DNA from: VRUE01 sp963780815
Lineage (GTDB): Bacteria > Actinomycetota > Thermoleophilia > Solirubrobacterales > 70-9
Reading direction: 5' to 3'
Length of the DNA: 64,000 nt
NCBI GenBank assembly: GCA_963780815.1
Contig: CAWADG010000009.1
Span: 124,001-188,000, forward strand
Shown: piece after piece, positions 15,929-23,931 of the stretch
Numbering within the stretch: position 1 is the stretch's first letter
How the letters are laid out: each line of letters opens with the position of its first letter
Translations under genes and position numbers: made by a program
Notes under the pieces: generated by a model
Told to the model about the DNA's origin: nothing
Seen by the model: the letters and a program-made list of their open reading frames with translations, nothing else
Database searches by the model: none

Positions 15929-17053
15929 ATGAGACTCACGACTCGTGCCGCCACGGCCTTGGCCGCGGTGGCGGCTGTGTTGGCCTTCACCTGCGGATCC
16001 GCGAGCGCATTTGGCGCTGGATCAGATCATCCTGTCTTCGTCCAGACCGACAACACGGCGGGCAACCAGATCGTGGCCTACGATCGGGCCTCAAATGGAA
16101 GCCTCACCCAAGCCGGTATCTACAACACGGGCGGGCTGGGCGGAGCGCTCACCGGCTCGGTTGTTGACCATCTTGCCTCACAGGGCTCATTGGCCCTCGA
16201 CCGCAACAATGGTTTGCTCTATGCCGTTAACGCCGGCAGTAACTCGGTCTCGGTCTTTTCCGTCTTTGGCGATCAACTGACGTTGCGCCAGGTTCTCAGC
16301 TCGGGCGGCTCGTTCCCGGTGAGCGTGGCCGTCGATCGCGGCCTCGTATACGTGCTGAACGCCAGGGAAGGCGGGTCCGTGCAGGGCTACGTAGTCTCCG
16401 CCGGCCGCCTTTCTCCGATTCCCGGATCGACTCGAGCGCTCGGCCTCAACCCCACCGAAACGCCCGAGTTCACCCACACGCCGGGCCAGGTTGCCTTTTC
16501 GCCGGACGGCTCAAAGCTGATCGTGACGACGAAGGCCAACGGAAGCGCGATCGACGTCTTTGGCGTCTCGCCGTCAGGGCGCCTCTCGAATGCGCCAGTC
16601 GTCAATTCTGAGCCAGGCGCAGTTCCGTTCGCGGTGGCGTTTGATCGCAAGGGAAACCTGATCTTGGCCGAGGCGGGCACGAACTCCGTCGCGAGCTTCG
16701 CACTCAACCAAGACGGAACGGTTTCGCAGCTTGAGTCCGTCGAAACGGGACAGGAAGCTACGTGTTGGGTGGTCCAGGCCGGGAGGTATTTCTATGCCTC
16801 AAACGCCGGCAGCGCGTCGCTCAGCAGCTTCCAGTCCAGCGGCGGTCAGCTGCTGACGCTCCTTGGCAACACTGAAACCGACGCTGGCACCGTTGATGCA
16901 GCGGTGTCGGGCAATTCGCGTTTCCTCTACGTGCAAGCCGGCGGCGCGGGGGTCGTGGATGAGTTTGCGATCGGCGCGCATGGAACGCTGAGCAAGATCG
17001 GCGCTCTCACGGTCCCAGGAGCTGTAGGTGGCGAGGGAATCGTCGCTCTCTAA
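15929..17053 (+). CDS. Exported beta-propeller protein (lactonase/YncE-like)
   Basis: 374 residues. A signal peptide (to about GSASAFG) is followed by some seven repeated blades with the pattern of 6-phosphogluconolactonase/YVTN proteins, for example GLLYAVNAGSNSVSVFSV, GLVYVLNAREGGSVQGY, GQVAFSPDGSKLIVTTK, GNLILAEAGTNSVASF, YFYASNAGSASLSSF and RFLYVQAGGAGVVDEF. The fold is clear; the ligand or enzyme activity is not. It stands alone, with GAGGAG before its ATG and a strong terminator after it. Confidence 0.85.
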   Translation: MRLTTRAATALAAVAAVLAFTCGSASAFGAGSDHPVFVQTDNTAGNQIVAYDRASNGSLTQAGIYNTGGLGGALTGSVVDHLASQGSLALDRNNGLLYAVNAGSNSVSVFSVFGDQLTLRQVLSSGGSFPVSVAVDRGLVYVLNAREGGSVQGYVVSAGRLSPIPGSTRALGLNPTETPEFTHTPGQVAFSPDGSKLIVTTKANGSAIDVFGVSPSGRLSNAPVVNSEPGAVPFAVAFDRKGNLILAEAGTNSVASFALNQDGTVSQLESVETGQEATCWVVQAGRYFYASNAGSASLSSFQSSGGQLLTLLGNTETDAGTVDAAVSGNSRFLYVQAGGAGVVDEFAIGAHGTLSKIGALTVPGAVGGEGIVAL

Positions 17054-17067
17054 GGCCAACCCGGTCG

Positions 17068-17100
17068 GGCTACGGCGTCCTTAATGCGGGCGCCGTAGCC
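17068..17100 (+). terminator. Terminator hairpin after the beta-propeller gene
   Basis: A perfect 10-bp stem, GGCTACGGCG and CGCCGTAGCC, with a 13-base loop, beginning 14 bases after the stop codon. No long T run follows, as is common in high-GC actinobacteria. Confidence 0.75.
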
Positions 17101-17171
17101 TGGTGGGCAGGCGGGAATCCGATGGCACTCGAATCTAATGCGCGCTCTCGTCCTTCAGCAAAGGTCTGCAA

Positions 17172-17807
17172 TTGACCGGGGTGGTTGCGGCAATCCGTCG
17201 CACCCGCCGCGGAAGGACTTCCGATCAAGATCGCGAGCTACTAAAGCGGTTGCGCGCTGGCGACGAGCAGGCATTCGTCCGACTGGCCGCTCGTCATCAC
17301 GTCGCAATGATGCAGCTTGCCTCCTCATTTGTGCCGAGCACGGCGATCGCCGAGGAGGTGGTGCAGGACACCTGGCTGGCCGTCTTGCGCGGGCTCGATG
17401 GGTTTGCCGAACGCTCGTCGTTCAAAACCTGGATGCTGCGGATCCTCGTCAACCGAGCTAAGAGCACCGGCATGCGCGAGCAACGAAGCATCGCGATTGG
17501 CGACGCAACTCCGGCGGTCGATCGCTCTCGTTTTGACGCTTCCGGGGCCTGGATGTCTCCCCCGCAGCACTGGGTTGAGGAGAGCGAGGATCGAGTCTTC
17601 GCGGAAGGGTTTGCCGACCAACTCCACATGAAACTTGAGCAGCTTCCTACACGCCAGCGCGAGGTCCTGTTGCTTCGGGACGTCGAGGGATTAAGTAGCC
17701 AGGAGGTCTGCGAGGTGCTCGATATCAGCGAAGGCAACCAAAGAGTCTTGCTGCATCGTGGCCGCAGCCAACTGCGCGGGGCGCTTGAGGAGCTCGCCAC
17801 ATCATGA
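17172..17807 (+). CDS. ECF-type RNA polymerase sigma factor
   Basis: 211 residues. Region 2 is at about residues 23-95 (LLKRLRAGDEQAFVRLAARHH, EEVVQDTWLAVLRGLDGF, SFKTWMLRILVNRAK), and region 4 is at about 150-205 (QLPTRQREVLLLRDVEGLSSQEVCEVLDI). There is no region 1 or 3, so it is an ECF sigma factor. The linker between sigma domains is rather long. TTG is the likely start. The next gene, overlapping by four bases, encodes its zinc-type anti-sigma factor. Confidence 0.92.
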   Translation: MTGVVAAIRRTRRGRTSDQDRELLKRLRAGDEQAFVRLAARHHVAMMQLASSFVPSTAIAEEVVQDTWLAVLRGLDGFAERSSFKTWMLRILVNRAKSTGMREQRSIAIGDATPAVDRSRFDASGAWMSPPQHWVEESEDRVFAEGFADQLHMKLEQLPTRQREVLLLRDVEGLSSQEVCEVLDISEGNQRVLLHRGRSQLRGALEELATS

Positions 17808-18067
17808 ATATATTGCTTCGAAAGAGTGACCTGGTATGCCAACAGGTGGTCGAGTTGGTCACCGATTACCTGGAGGGCTCGCTGTCACGGTCGCAACGGC
17901 GGCGCTTTGAGGCCCACCTTGCTGGTTGTGAGCATTGTACGGAGTACCTGGAGCAGATGCGCATCACCATCCGGCTCACTGGCCGCCTGCGGGTTGAGGA
18001 TCTAACGCCGGAAATGAACCATGACTTCGCGGTTCTGTATCGGCGATGGCGATCTGAGGGGGACTGA
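17804..18067 (+). CDS. Zinc-binding anti-sigma factor domain protein
   Basis: 87 residues: an N-terminal ZAS-type segment with Cys (LVCQQVVELV), then HLAGCEHCTEYL giving the HxxxCxxC zinc motif. There is no transmembrane helix, so it is a soluble anti-sigma factor that would hold the sigma factor encoded upstream, perhaps released by oxidation of the zinc site. The ATGA overlap with the sigma gene ensures matched amounts. Confidence 0.88.
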   Translation: MNILLRKSDLVCQQVVELVTDYLEGSLSRSQRRRFEAHLAGCEHCTEYLEQMRITIRLTGRLRVEDLTPEMNHDFAVLYRRWRSEGD

Positions 18068-18159
18068 TTAGGCGGCGGGCAGTTGGTCGATCTCCATAGC
18101 GGACCTGAGCGGCGTCCCCCTCGCGCGCCCACGTCGTACCCTTAACGTCGCCGAGCCTG

Positions 18160-18717
18160 ATGAAGCTATGTTCCTTTTCGTTCGACAGGCAAGCTCCGTA
18201 TTCGCCTAACGGTGCCCTCCCCAGCAGCCCCGACCCAGGAGATGAATTCGTCACGATCATTCGTGCAGTAGTCGAGACTCCGCTAGGACCCGAGAAGGTC
18301 CTTGCGGCAGCCCATAATTTCTCCGAGCGGCGCGAGAGCATCTTCCCTGCCGTCTCGACCAAGCGCTTGCAAGTGCACGATCAGCAGGACTCCGAGGCCG
18401 ACGTCACCGAGGGCACTCGGGCCGGACCAATAGTGAACTGGGAGCGTTGTACCTATGACTGGAGTGCACCCGGCTCGGTAAGGGCAACCGTGACCGACTC
18501 CAATGTCTATCAACCTTCGGTGAGCTATTGGCAGATCGAAGCGAAGCCCGCCGGAGACGGTAGCCACGTTGAGATGATCTGGGCGCGTGAGTTCACCAGT
18601 GGCCCGCGTGGGAGCTTCTTCGGTTTCCTCTTCGGAAAGATCGGCGATCGTATCTTCAACAAGTACGCCCGGGATGTGCTCCAGAACCTGGAAAAGCTCG
18701 AAAGCAACGGCGGGTAA
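18160..18717 (+). CDS. SRPBCC-fold (polyketide cyclase/START-like) protein
   Basis: 185 residues. After a probably non-conserved start, the text from VTIIRAVVETPLGPEKVLAA fits the SRPBCC ligand-binding fold, with paired strands such as SYWQIEAKPAGDGSHVEMIW and a long C-terminal helix (FNKYARDVLQNLEKLE). The family binds hydrophobic ligands in a deep pocket; no catalytic residue can be named. The ATG at 18160 is uncertain because the first 35 residues look unlike the domain. Confidence 0.6.
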   Translation: MKLCSFSFDRQAPYSPNGALPSSPDPGDEFVTIIRAVVETPLGPEKVLAAAHNFSERRESIFPAVSTKRLQVHDQQDSEADVTEGTRAGPIVNWERCTYDWSAPGSVRATVTDSNVYQPSVSYWQIEAKPAGDGSHVEMIWAREFTSGPRGSFFGFLFGKIGDRIFNKYARDVLQNLEKLESNGG

Positions 18718-19233
18718 AGGGAGCCGTCACCAAGCGGATGACGACCACCTCGAATCCGCGAACAGTCGGGCCCGTCGGGGGCCCAAATCGGATTTCATAA
18801 AGATCCGCCTGCGAAGGCCCAAAGTACGTCTTCTTGAGGTAGGCTCAAACCAGGTGTGCAGGGCGCTTCCGCGCTGGTTTGAAGGCAAGTGACGGGCGAC
18901 GATTCCGATCTGACCCCCTTTCGTCCCTTGCGGTCGTCGACCGCTTGCAGTCAACGCGCTCGCAAATCGCGCGAAGCGGATGCGGCGCGCGACGGGGTTG
19001 TGGAACAAGCTCGAACGAACCGGCTCAGGTTGGTTCCACTAACGACCTGCACGAAACTACGCTGTGACTCTGCGGCATTCTTCGGATGGCGGCCTTGGCG
19101 CTGCCAGTTAGCTTGGCCTAGAAATAGGAAGCCAGCGACCAGCCCAGCTGGAAGCTAGCTGTCGATCACGTCCCCTTAGACGCAAATCGCTGCAATTGTC
19201 GGCCGGGGACGGACAAACAAATGGAGGCGCACC
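18718..19233. other. Intergenic, no gene recognised
   Basis: Several short overlapping frames occur on both strands but none has a credible start or conserved text. The end carries GGAGG just before the ATG at 19234. Confidence 0.45.
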
Positions 19234-19899
19234 ATGCGGAGACTCGCTAACCACCGACCGTCGCCGGCAATGCTGATTGCTCTGCTCGCGTTGTTCGTAG
19301 CTTTGGGAGGGACGGTCTATGCCGCCACCAAGCTGCCGAAGAACAGCGTCGGCACGAAGCAGATCAAGAACAAGGCCGTCACCCGGCCGAAGCTTGACCC
19401 GGGTCTCCTGTCCTCGCTCGAGGGCACGGCCGGTGCGAGCGGTGCGAGCGGTGCGAACGGAACAAACGGCACGAACGGCACGAACGGCGTCGCCGTGATC
19501 CAGCGGACGACCGGCTCGGGTACCCCGGGCGACCAGGGCGGGGACAGCTCAAACATCACGCTCTCGAACGCCAGCTTCACCAATCCAGCGGCCAACACCG
19601 ACAACCTGTTCTTCGCCAAGGCCACATTCACTCCACCCGCTACGTGCACCACAGAACCGGGCGAAGAACCCTTCTTCGGCTCCGGCGGGAAAGTCGATTC
19701 CACCCTGAATATCTTCGGCGGCGGCGGTCCCTTCACACCAGGGTCTGGAGCCCAAACCGTCGACCTCGGTCTCGCGGCCGTCACCGAGCCTGGCGTGGGC
19801 CCGCACACCTTGACCCTGGAATTCAACACCACCTGCACCGGAGGCGGGCAGACCGGCACAATCACCAACGTCCAAATCGACACGGCAGCCGTGGGTTAA
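19234..19899 (+). CDS. Exported KNSVG-stalk protein with collagen-like repeats
   Basis: 221 residues. It has a signal or anchor helix (MLIALLALFVALGGTVYAATK), then the stalk LPKNSVGTKQIKNKAVTRPK typical of Thermoleophilia exported proteins. This is followed by Gly-X-X repeats (GASGASGANGTNGTNGTNG, from 9-bp tandem repeats at about 19432-19488) and a C-terminal beta-rich domain rich in Thr/Gly. Other members of the family here are at 32549, 39611 and 40279. The helix is probably cleaved or anchors it on the cell surface. Function unknown; the repeats are typical of extended surface stalks. Confidence 0.75.
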   Translation: MRRLANHRPSPAMLIALLALFVALGGTVYAATKLPKNSVGTKQIKNKAVTRPKLDPGLLSSLEGTAGASGASGANGTNGTNGTNGVAVIQRTTGSGTPGDQGGDSSNITLSNASFTNPAANTDNLFFAKATFTPPATCTTEPGEEPFFGSGGKVDSTLNIFGGGGPFTPGSGAQTVDLGLAAVTEPGVGPHTLTLEFNTTCTGGGQTGTITNVQIDTAAVG

Positions 19900-19963
19900 G
19901 CGGGTGATGCCTATCCGGTCCGCTCCCCGCAGTGTGAACCCCGATCGTGGCATGAAACAGCAG

Positions 19964-19985
19964 CGGCCCCTGGGTTCCGGGGCCG
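19964..19985. terminator. Hairpin between convergent genes
   Basis: A 7-bp GC stem, CGGCCCC and GGGGCCG, with an 8-base loop, followed by TGTTGGTGT. It lies between the stalk-protein gene and the convergent nucleotidyltransferase-like gene and could serve both strands. Confidence 0.6.
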
Positions 19986-20030
19986 TGTTGGTGTCCGCCT
20001 GAGCCGGATTCTGCGGAGATACGGGCCCCG

Positions 20031-20609
20031 CTACTCCTCTGCAATCGAGGTGATCGGGGGCAACAGCGAGTCCTCGACAGCCTCGGGGAAGAACGCGTCG
20101 ATGAGGCGTACTTGACGCGGGGCATCCTTCCCTGGACGTGGCGGGCCGAATGCGCCCGTCGCGGTAAGGCCGGCGCGGGTCTGGATAAGAGCGAGCGGGG
20201 ACAGCGTGCGAATAGCTACCCCGTGGATGTTCGTCGGTGGCCAGTCGAACATGTCCTGGGGCATTGAGATCGCGACGGCACCGGCGTCGGTCCGAACCGC
20301 GAAGTACGGGCTCCCGGTCGCGTCATAGTCAACGAGGCTGAGCTCAACCGCCAGGTCACCCTTGAGGCTCCCCATCACAAGTGGACGGCCCCGTCGCGGC
20401 TCGTAATACACCGCGAAGTCACCAAACCCGAGCGCTCCGAGCTGCTTGAGGGATATCTCGAGCTGGTCGCGCGGCACAAGAAGGTCCACATCCTCATGCG
20501 AGGAGTCGATCTCGCCGTTCAGCAAGACGTCTTCTGCGATTCCGCCAAAGATGAAAGCCGGCGGGTCAAGTGAGGCCAGCTCGCGGAGGAGCGGTAGGTA
20601 GTCGCCCAC
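20031..20609 (-). CDS. Nucleotidyltransferase-fold protein, 5' end next to an IS
   Basis: About 192 residues from GTG 20609. The text AFIFGGIAEDVLLNGEID and SSHEDVDLLVPRDQLE shows the GG...hDhD pattern of the AbiEii/LinB-type nucleotidyltransferase fold. The two acidic residues in HEDVDLL would bind metal. The C-terminal part has FDWPPTNIHGVAIRTLSPLAL, where such proteins position the substrate. Members include aminoglycoside- or lincosamide-modifying enzymes and toxin-antitoxin partners; which applies here cannot be told. The frame is open upstream into the IS110-type element, so the original N-terminus may have been cut off. Confidence 0.7.
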   Translation of the reverse strand: MGDYLPLLRELASLDPPAFIFGGIAEDVLLNGEIDSSHEDVDLLVPRDQLEISLKQLGALGFGDFAVYYEPRRGRPLVMGSLKGDLAVELSLVDYDATGSPYFAVRTDAGAVAISMPQDMFDWPPTNIHGVAIRTLSPLALIQTRAGLTATGAFGPPRPGKDAPRQVRLIDAFFPEAVEDSLLPPITSIAEE

Positions 20610-20660
20610 GGCAGCAACGTATCCGACGGTCAGGGTGCGCGACAGCCGCTTTGGAATGCG

Positions 20661-21932
20661 ATGAAGAAGGGCCTCCCTGGGTGACACGCTCGTAGTCACC
20701 TGAACACAAGCCCCAAGGAGGCCCCTACATATGTTGCACGCTGGGCTGGATCTAAGCCGCAAGAAGATTGACGTCTGCCTGCTCTCCGACCAAGGCGAGC
20801 TGGTCGCCGAGTTCGCCTCGCCGCCTGATCTCGGCGGCCTGCGAGCACTCGCCGGCCGGGTCGCCGAGCACCGCGAGCCGGTGCGGGCGGTGATCGAGTC
20901 GATGACCGGCGCCCGCTTCTGCCACGACATCCTCGAGCAGCAGGGCTGGGATGTTCTGATCGCCGATGCCCAGCGGGTCAAGGGCCTGGCGCCGATCGCC
21001 TGCAAGACCGACCGCATCGACGCCCGGGTGCTGGCGCTGCTCTCCCACCGCGACCTGGTGCCGGCGGTCTGGCTGCCCGACCCCAGGGTCCGCCGCGAGC
21101 GCGAGCTGGCCCGCTTTCGCTTGCACCTGGTCAAGCACCGCTCGGCGCTTAAGAACCGCATCCACTCGACCCTGATCAACTTCGGGCTGCCCTGCCCGGT
21201 CAGCGACCTGTTCGGGGTCGAGGGCCGCGAGTTGCTCGATCGGCTCGAGCTCCCCGACCCCTGGCGGCGAAACGTCGACGCCAGCCTCGAGCTGATCGAT
21301 CAGATCGAGGGCCAGATCGCCACGATCGCCGCCGAGCTCAGGCGGGCCGGCGCCGATCATCGCTACGTTCCCCAGCTGCTCACCGTTCCGGGGATCGGCT
21401 GGATCCTCGCCTACACGATCGCCGCCGAGATCGGCGACATCAACCGCTTCTCCACTCCGACCAAGCTGACCGGCTACACCGGCCTTTGCCCGCGGGTCAG
21501 CCAGTCGGGTGAGAAGGACCGCCGCGGCCCGCTTTCCAAGCACGGCCCCCGCTACCTGCGCTGGGCGATGCTCGAGGCGACGATGCACGCCCTGCGCCAT
21601 CCCGCCTACGCCGAGCGCTACCAGCGAAACAAGCGCCGGCTCGGCAGGCAGCGGGGCGCCAAGGTGGCCCAGGTCGACATCGCCAGAAAGTTGACCGAGG
21701 CGATCTGGCAGATGCTCACCCGCAACCAACCCTTCGCTCCCAAAGGCGCCGCTTTTCGTCTGGCCGCTTGACGGCCCTCTTTGGAATTGCGCCACGGGAG
21801 TGAAGCTCCGATGACACCTGATCCCCCCGTTGAGGAGGCAATAGAGAGATGAGCACTGCTCCAAGCCCTAACACCGCTCGCGGGCCCTAACCCTGCGCGA
21901 TCGCGGACAGTTGACAGTCGGCCCTTCTTCAT
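20661..21932 (+). mobile_element. IS110-family (IS1111-like) insertion sequence
   Basis: The exact inverted pair ATGAAGAAGGGCC (20661-20673) and GGCCCTTCTTCAT (21920-21932) brackets a transposase gene. Subterminal inverted repeats of this size are a mark of the IS1111 subgroup. The leader before the gene can fold: GGGCCTCC (20669-20676) pairs with GGAGGCCC (20717-20724), enclosing GTGAC/GTCAC. The 150-base stretch after the gene is where an IS1111-type bridge RNA would be expected. Exact ends and target duplication are not resolved. Confidence 0.78.
20731..21771 (+). CDS. IS110-family transposase
   Basis: 346 residues, normal for the family. The N-terminal RuvC-like DEDD domain is clear: HAGLDLSRKKIDVCL (first Asp), VIESMTGARF (Glu), and CKTDRIDARVLA (two Asp). 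The C-terminal Transposase_20 domain has LLTVPGIGWILAYTIAAEIGD and the serine region YTGLCPRVSQSGEKDRRG. The enzyme moves the element with help of a structured bridge RNA in characterised relatives. No lesions are visible, so it may be active. Confidence 0.95.
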   Translation: MLHAGLDLSRKKIDVCLLSDQGELVAEFASPPDLGGLRALAGRVAEHREPVRAVIESMTGARFCHDILEQQGWDVLIADAQRVKGLAPIACKTDRIDARVLALLSHRDLVPAVWLPDPRVRRERELARFRLHLVKHRSALKNRIHSTLINFGLPCPVSDLFGVEGRELLDRLELPDPWRRNVDASLELIDQIEGQIATIAAELRRAGADHRYVPQLLTVPGIGWILAYTIAAEIGDINRFSTPTKLTGYTGLCPRVSQSGEKDRRGPLSKHGPRYLRWAMLEATMHALRHPAYAERYQRNKRRLGRQRGAKVAQVDIARKLTEAIWQMLTRNQPFAPKGAAFRLAA

Positions 21933-22033
21933 AGAGACGAACAGCGAAAGTCAGTTTGGGACATTGATTCGCTTGCTCTGCCTGTGAACCGAGAGCGGAG
22001 GCATGCTTGTTCTTGGACAGCGAGACCCTTCGC

Positions 22034-22444
22034 TCACCCATCACCCGGATAGAACCCCAGGTCAGATCGCCAGCCTGGGTCGCGCCTGTCGCGGGCGGCT
22101 ATATCCCGTGCCAACTCATTGGCGCACCGTTTCAAGGCTTCGGCCAGCTGGAGAATCCAGGCGTGCTGCGGGTGGGCGGTGGCAAGTCGTCCAGCCAATG
22201 CAGCACCCCTGCGCAAACACAACTCAACCCGCTCTACGAATGCGAGTCCTCGCCCCGGCTGCGGCTTCTCGGCAAGATCCTGAACACCGAGCGTCCTCCA
22301 GTCATCGTGAAAGAGCGCGTGGTGGTCCCGGCAGGTTGGCAGCGTGAAGGTGGGATCCAGGTAGTAGCCGTTCGAGCGATCGCGACCGGTTGGGTGGTGG
22401 CGCCAGCTCGCGGGAGCGTTGCAATACACGCATTTGACGCTCAT
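22034..22444 (-). CDS. HNH-like zinc-finger protein
   Basis: 136 residues. The N-terminal 45 residues read CVYCNAPASWRHHPTGRD and then PTCRDHHALFHDDW: paired Cys residues with HH and HxxxF signatures, as in small HNH endonucleases of phages and mobile elements. The rest is helical and unrecognised. It overlaps the upstream gene by four bases (ATGA), so the two form an operon. Its neighbour on the other side of the island is a stand-alone Cas1; whether the proteins act together is open. A purely structural zinc finger is the alternative. Confidence 0.65.
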   Translation of the reverse strand: MSVKCVYCNAPASWRHHPTGRDRSNGYYLDPTFTLPTCRDHHALFHDDWRTLGVQDLAEKPQPGRGLAFVERVELCLRRGAALAGRLATAHPQHAWILQLAEALKRCANELARDIAARDRRDPGWRSDLGFYPGDG

Positions 22445-23034
22445 CCGAGCGCCTCCCGGTAGGCCTCGATCACGTCCAGGTCGCCGGCCGCAGCGATCGC
22501 CTCTAGTCGGTCAGGATCGGACTCGACTCGCCGCCCTGCCACCTTTTTACCGGCAATGCCGGCTAGATCGGCCTCACTTGCAGTCCCCTCGATGAATCGG
22601 TACTGGACATCGAAGATCTGCTGGGCGCGGTAGGCCGCATTTGAGCCGCGGGCTGAGATGAACTCGACGCCGTCACCGTCATCGAGAATGATCGCGCGCA
22701 CCCGCAGCAGGCGATCACCGCGCTTGGGAAGGGTTATGCCACCGCGTTTGGGTTCGAGCGCTTCACCGCCCCACCAGTGCACGACGTGAATTGGAACCTG
22801 GTTCTCACTGGCGGCCTGCTCGATGGAGATTCCCCGATCGCGGGCGGCCCCCACGACATGCAGGGCATCGGAGCGGGCGTCACGAGCCCCGGCTGGCAGA
22901 CGCCCAAGATCACGCGGCCCGCGGAGCTTCGGTGAGAAGCGGCGCTGCTGGCCGTAGCCGCTGAAGCCGCGCGATCGGGCGAGTTGGTTGCGGCGACGGT
23001 ACTCGGCCTTGTAGTCGCGCTTGCGGCGACTCAT
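22441..23034 (-). CDS. Unrecognised phage-like basic protein
   Basis: 197 residues. The start is strongly basic (MSRRKRDYKAEYRRRNQLAR), a style seen in small phage and mobile-element proteins of actinobacteria. A middle segment may be a helix-turn-helix (GISIEQAASENQVPIHVVHWW). The C-terminal half has helical repeats ending VIEAYREALG. I assign no function. It is the first gene of a two-gene operon with the HNH-like gene downstream. Confidence 0.6.
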   Translation of the reverse strand: MSRRKRDYKAEYRRRNQLARSRGFSGYGQQRRFSPKLRGPRDLGRLPAGARDARSDALHVVGAARDRGISIEQAASENQVPIHVVHWWGGEALEPKRGGITLPKRGDRLLRVRAIILDDGDGVEFISARGSNAAYRAQQIFDVQYRFIEGTASEADLAGIAGKKVAGRRVESDPDRLEAIAAAGDLDVIEAYREALG

Positions 23035-23346
23035 GGCCGTGCCTCCGCGATGTCACGGTCCCCACACGTCGTTGGGGGCGTGCGCTCGGCTGGCCCTTCA
23101 GGTCCAAGCCGGAGCGTCTTCGAGATGGCAGGCCGTCGATTGGCCTCCCGTTGCGTGTCCTTCATCGGACAGCACCTCCTGAGACCTGGTCCGAGACGAT
23201 GGCCCCGCAAGGCACGCTGGTCGCGCTCGAAGCAAGTTCAGGTGTGGGGGGTGGTATTCGGCGTAGCCCCTCACCGCGCCGTCCTCAAGCCAAACTTCGG
23301 GAAGGACTTAGTTGTCCAAATAAGGCTAGCGTCAACATCGGATCCC

Positions 23347-23841
23347 ATGGACTCCACCGAATCTGGCGAGCCCTCAGTGCCCAACCTACGCAAACGTCGG
23401 GGCTACATGCGCGAGACCTATCACCTGAAGGTCAACCAGCAGACCCTGCAGAGCAACTGGTCGCAGCATCGGAGCCAACGCCATCGCGAGTACAGAACGC
23501 TTCCCCAGGGCGGCTCCCATTTGGTCCGATGGACGGATCGGGTGGATGTCGTCTGCGGTGATTGTCGGCGGACCCTCGGCCACGTGGTCGCTTTTCGCAC
23601 CGACGACACCTTCGGGATCGTCGAGGACACGGTGAGGTGGCAGCCAGATAAGACACGCAACCCCACGGTGCTGACCGGCGAGGGAAAGAAGCATCCGCCG
23701 TGGCTGTGGATTGAGGGGGATTTACGGAAGGCCCGTGCCCACTTCTGGTGCCCGAAGTGTAGGCGCGAGGTGCTCCGCAATGCGCACCGGCTGGGAAAGG
23801 AAATCGTAGACGGAAGCCTGGGCGAGGTGGCCGTCAAATAA
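23347..23841 (+). CDS. Unrecognised protein with two CxxC pairs
   Basis: 164 residues from ATG 23347. Two Cys pairs, VVCGDCRRTLGH and FWCPKCRREV, 80 residues apart, could form one zinc ribbon. The N-terminal half is rich in Arg, His and Gln and may bind nucleic acid. It lies 90 bases before cas1 on the same strand, so it could be co-transcribed with it. The region between (23842-23931) has no terminator that I can see. Confidence 0.6.
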   Translation: MDSTESGEPSVPNLRKRRGYMRETYHLKVNQQTLQSNWSQHRSQRHREYRTLPQGGSHLVRWTDRVDVVCGDCRRTLGHVVAFRTDDTFGIVEDTVRWQPDKTRNPTVLTGEGKKHPPWLWIEGDLRKARAHFWCPKCRREVLRNAHRLGKEIVDGSLGEVAVK

Positions 23842-23931
23842 CCCGCAACCGACATAGAATGGGTTAATCACACATCGCCCCCGCGACCGCGTCAACGGCC
23901 CGGGGGCATGGCACACGGAAATGAGGTCCGC

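Noticed and set aside
18727..19008. 93-residue minus-strand frame in the 18.7-19.2 kb gap
   Set aside because: No plausible ribosome-binding site, composition like random GC-rich DNA, no recognised motif.
19432..19488. 9-bp tandem repeats considered as a regulatory repeat
   Set aside because: They are in frame and encode Gly-X-X collagen-like repeats of the stalk protein.
20752..21864. 370-residue minus-strand frame
   Set aside because: It is the shadow of the IS110 transposase on the other strand; low-complexity and no motifs.
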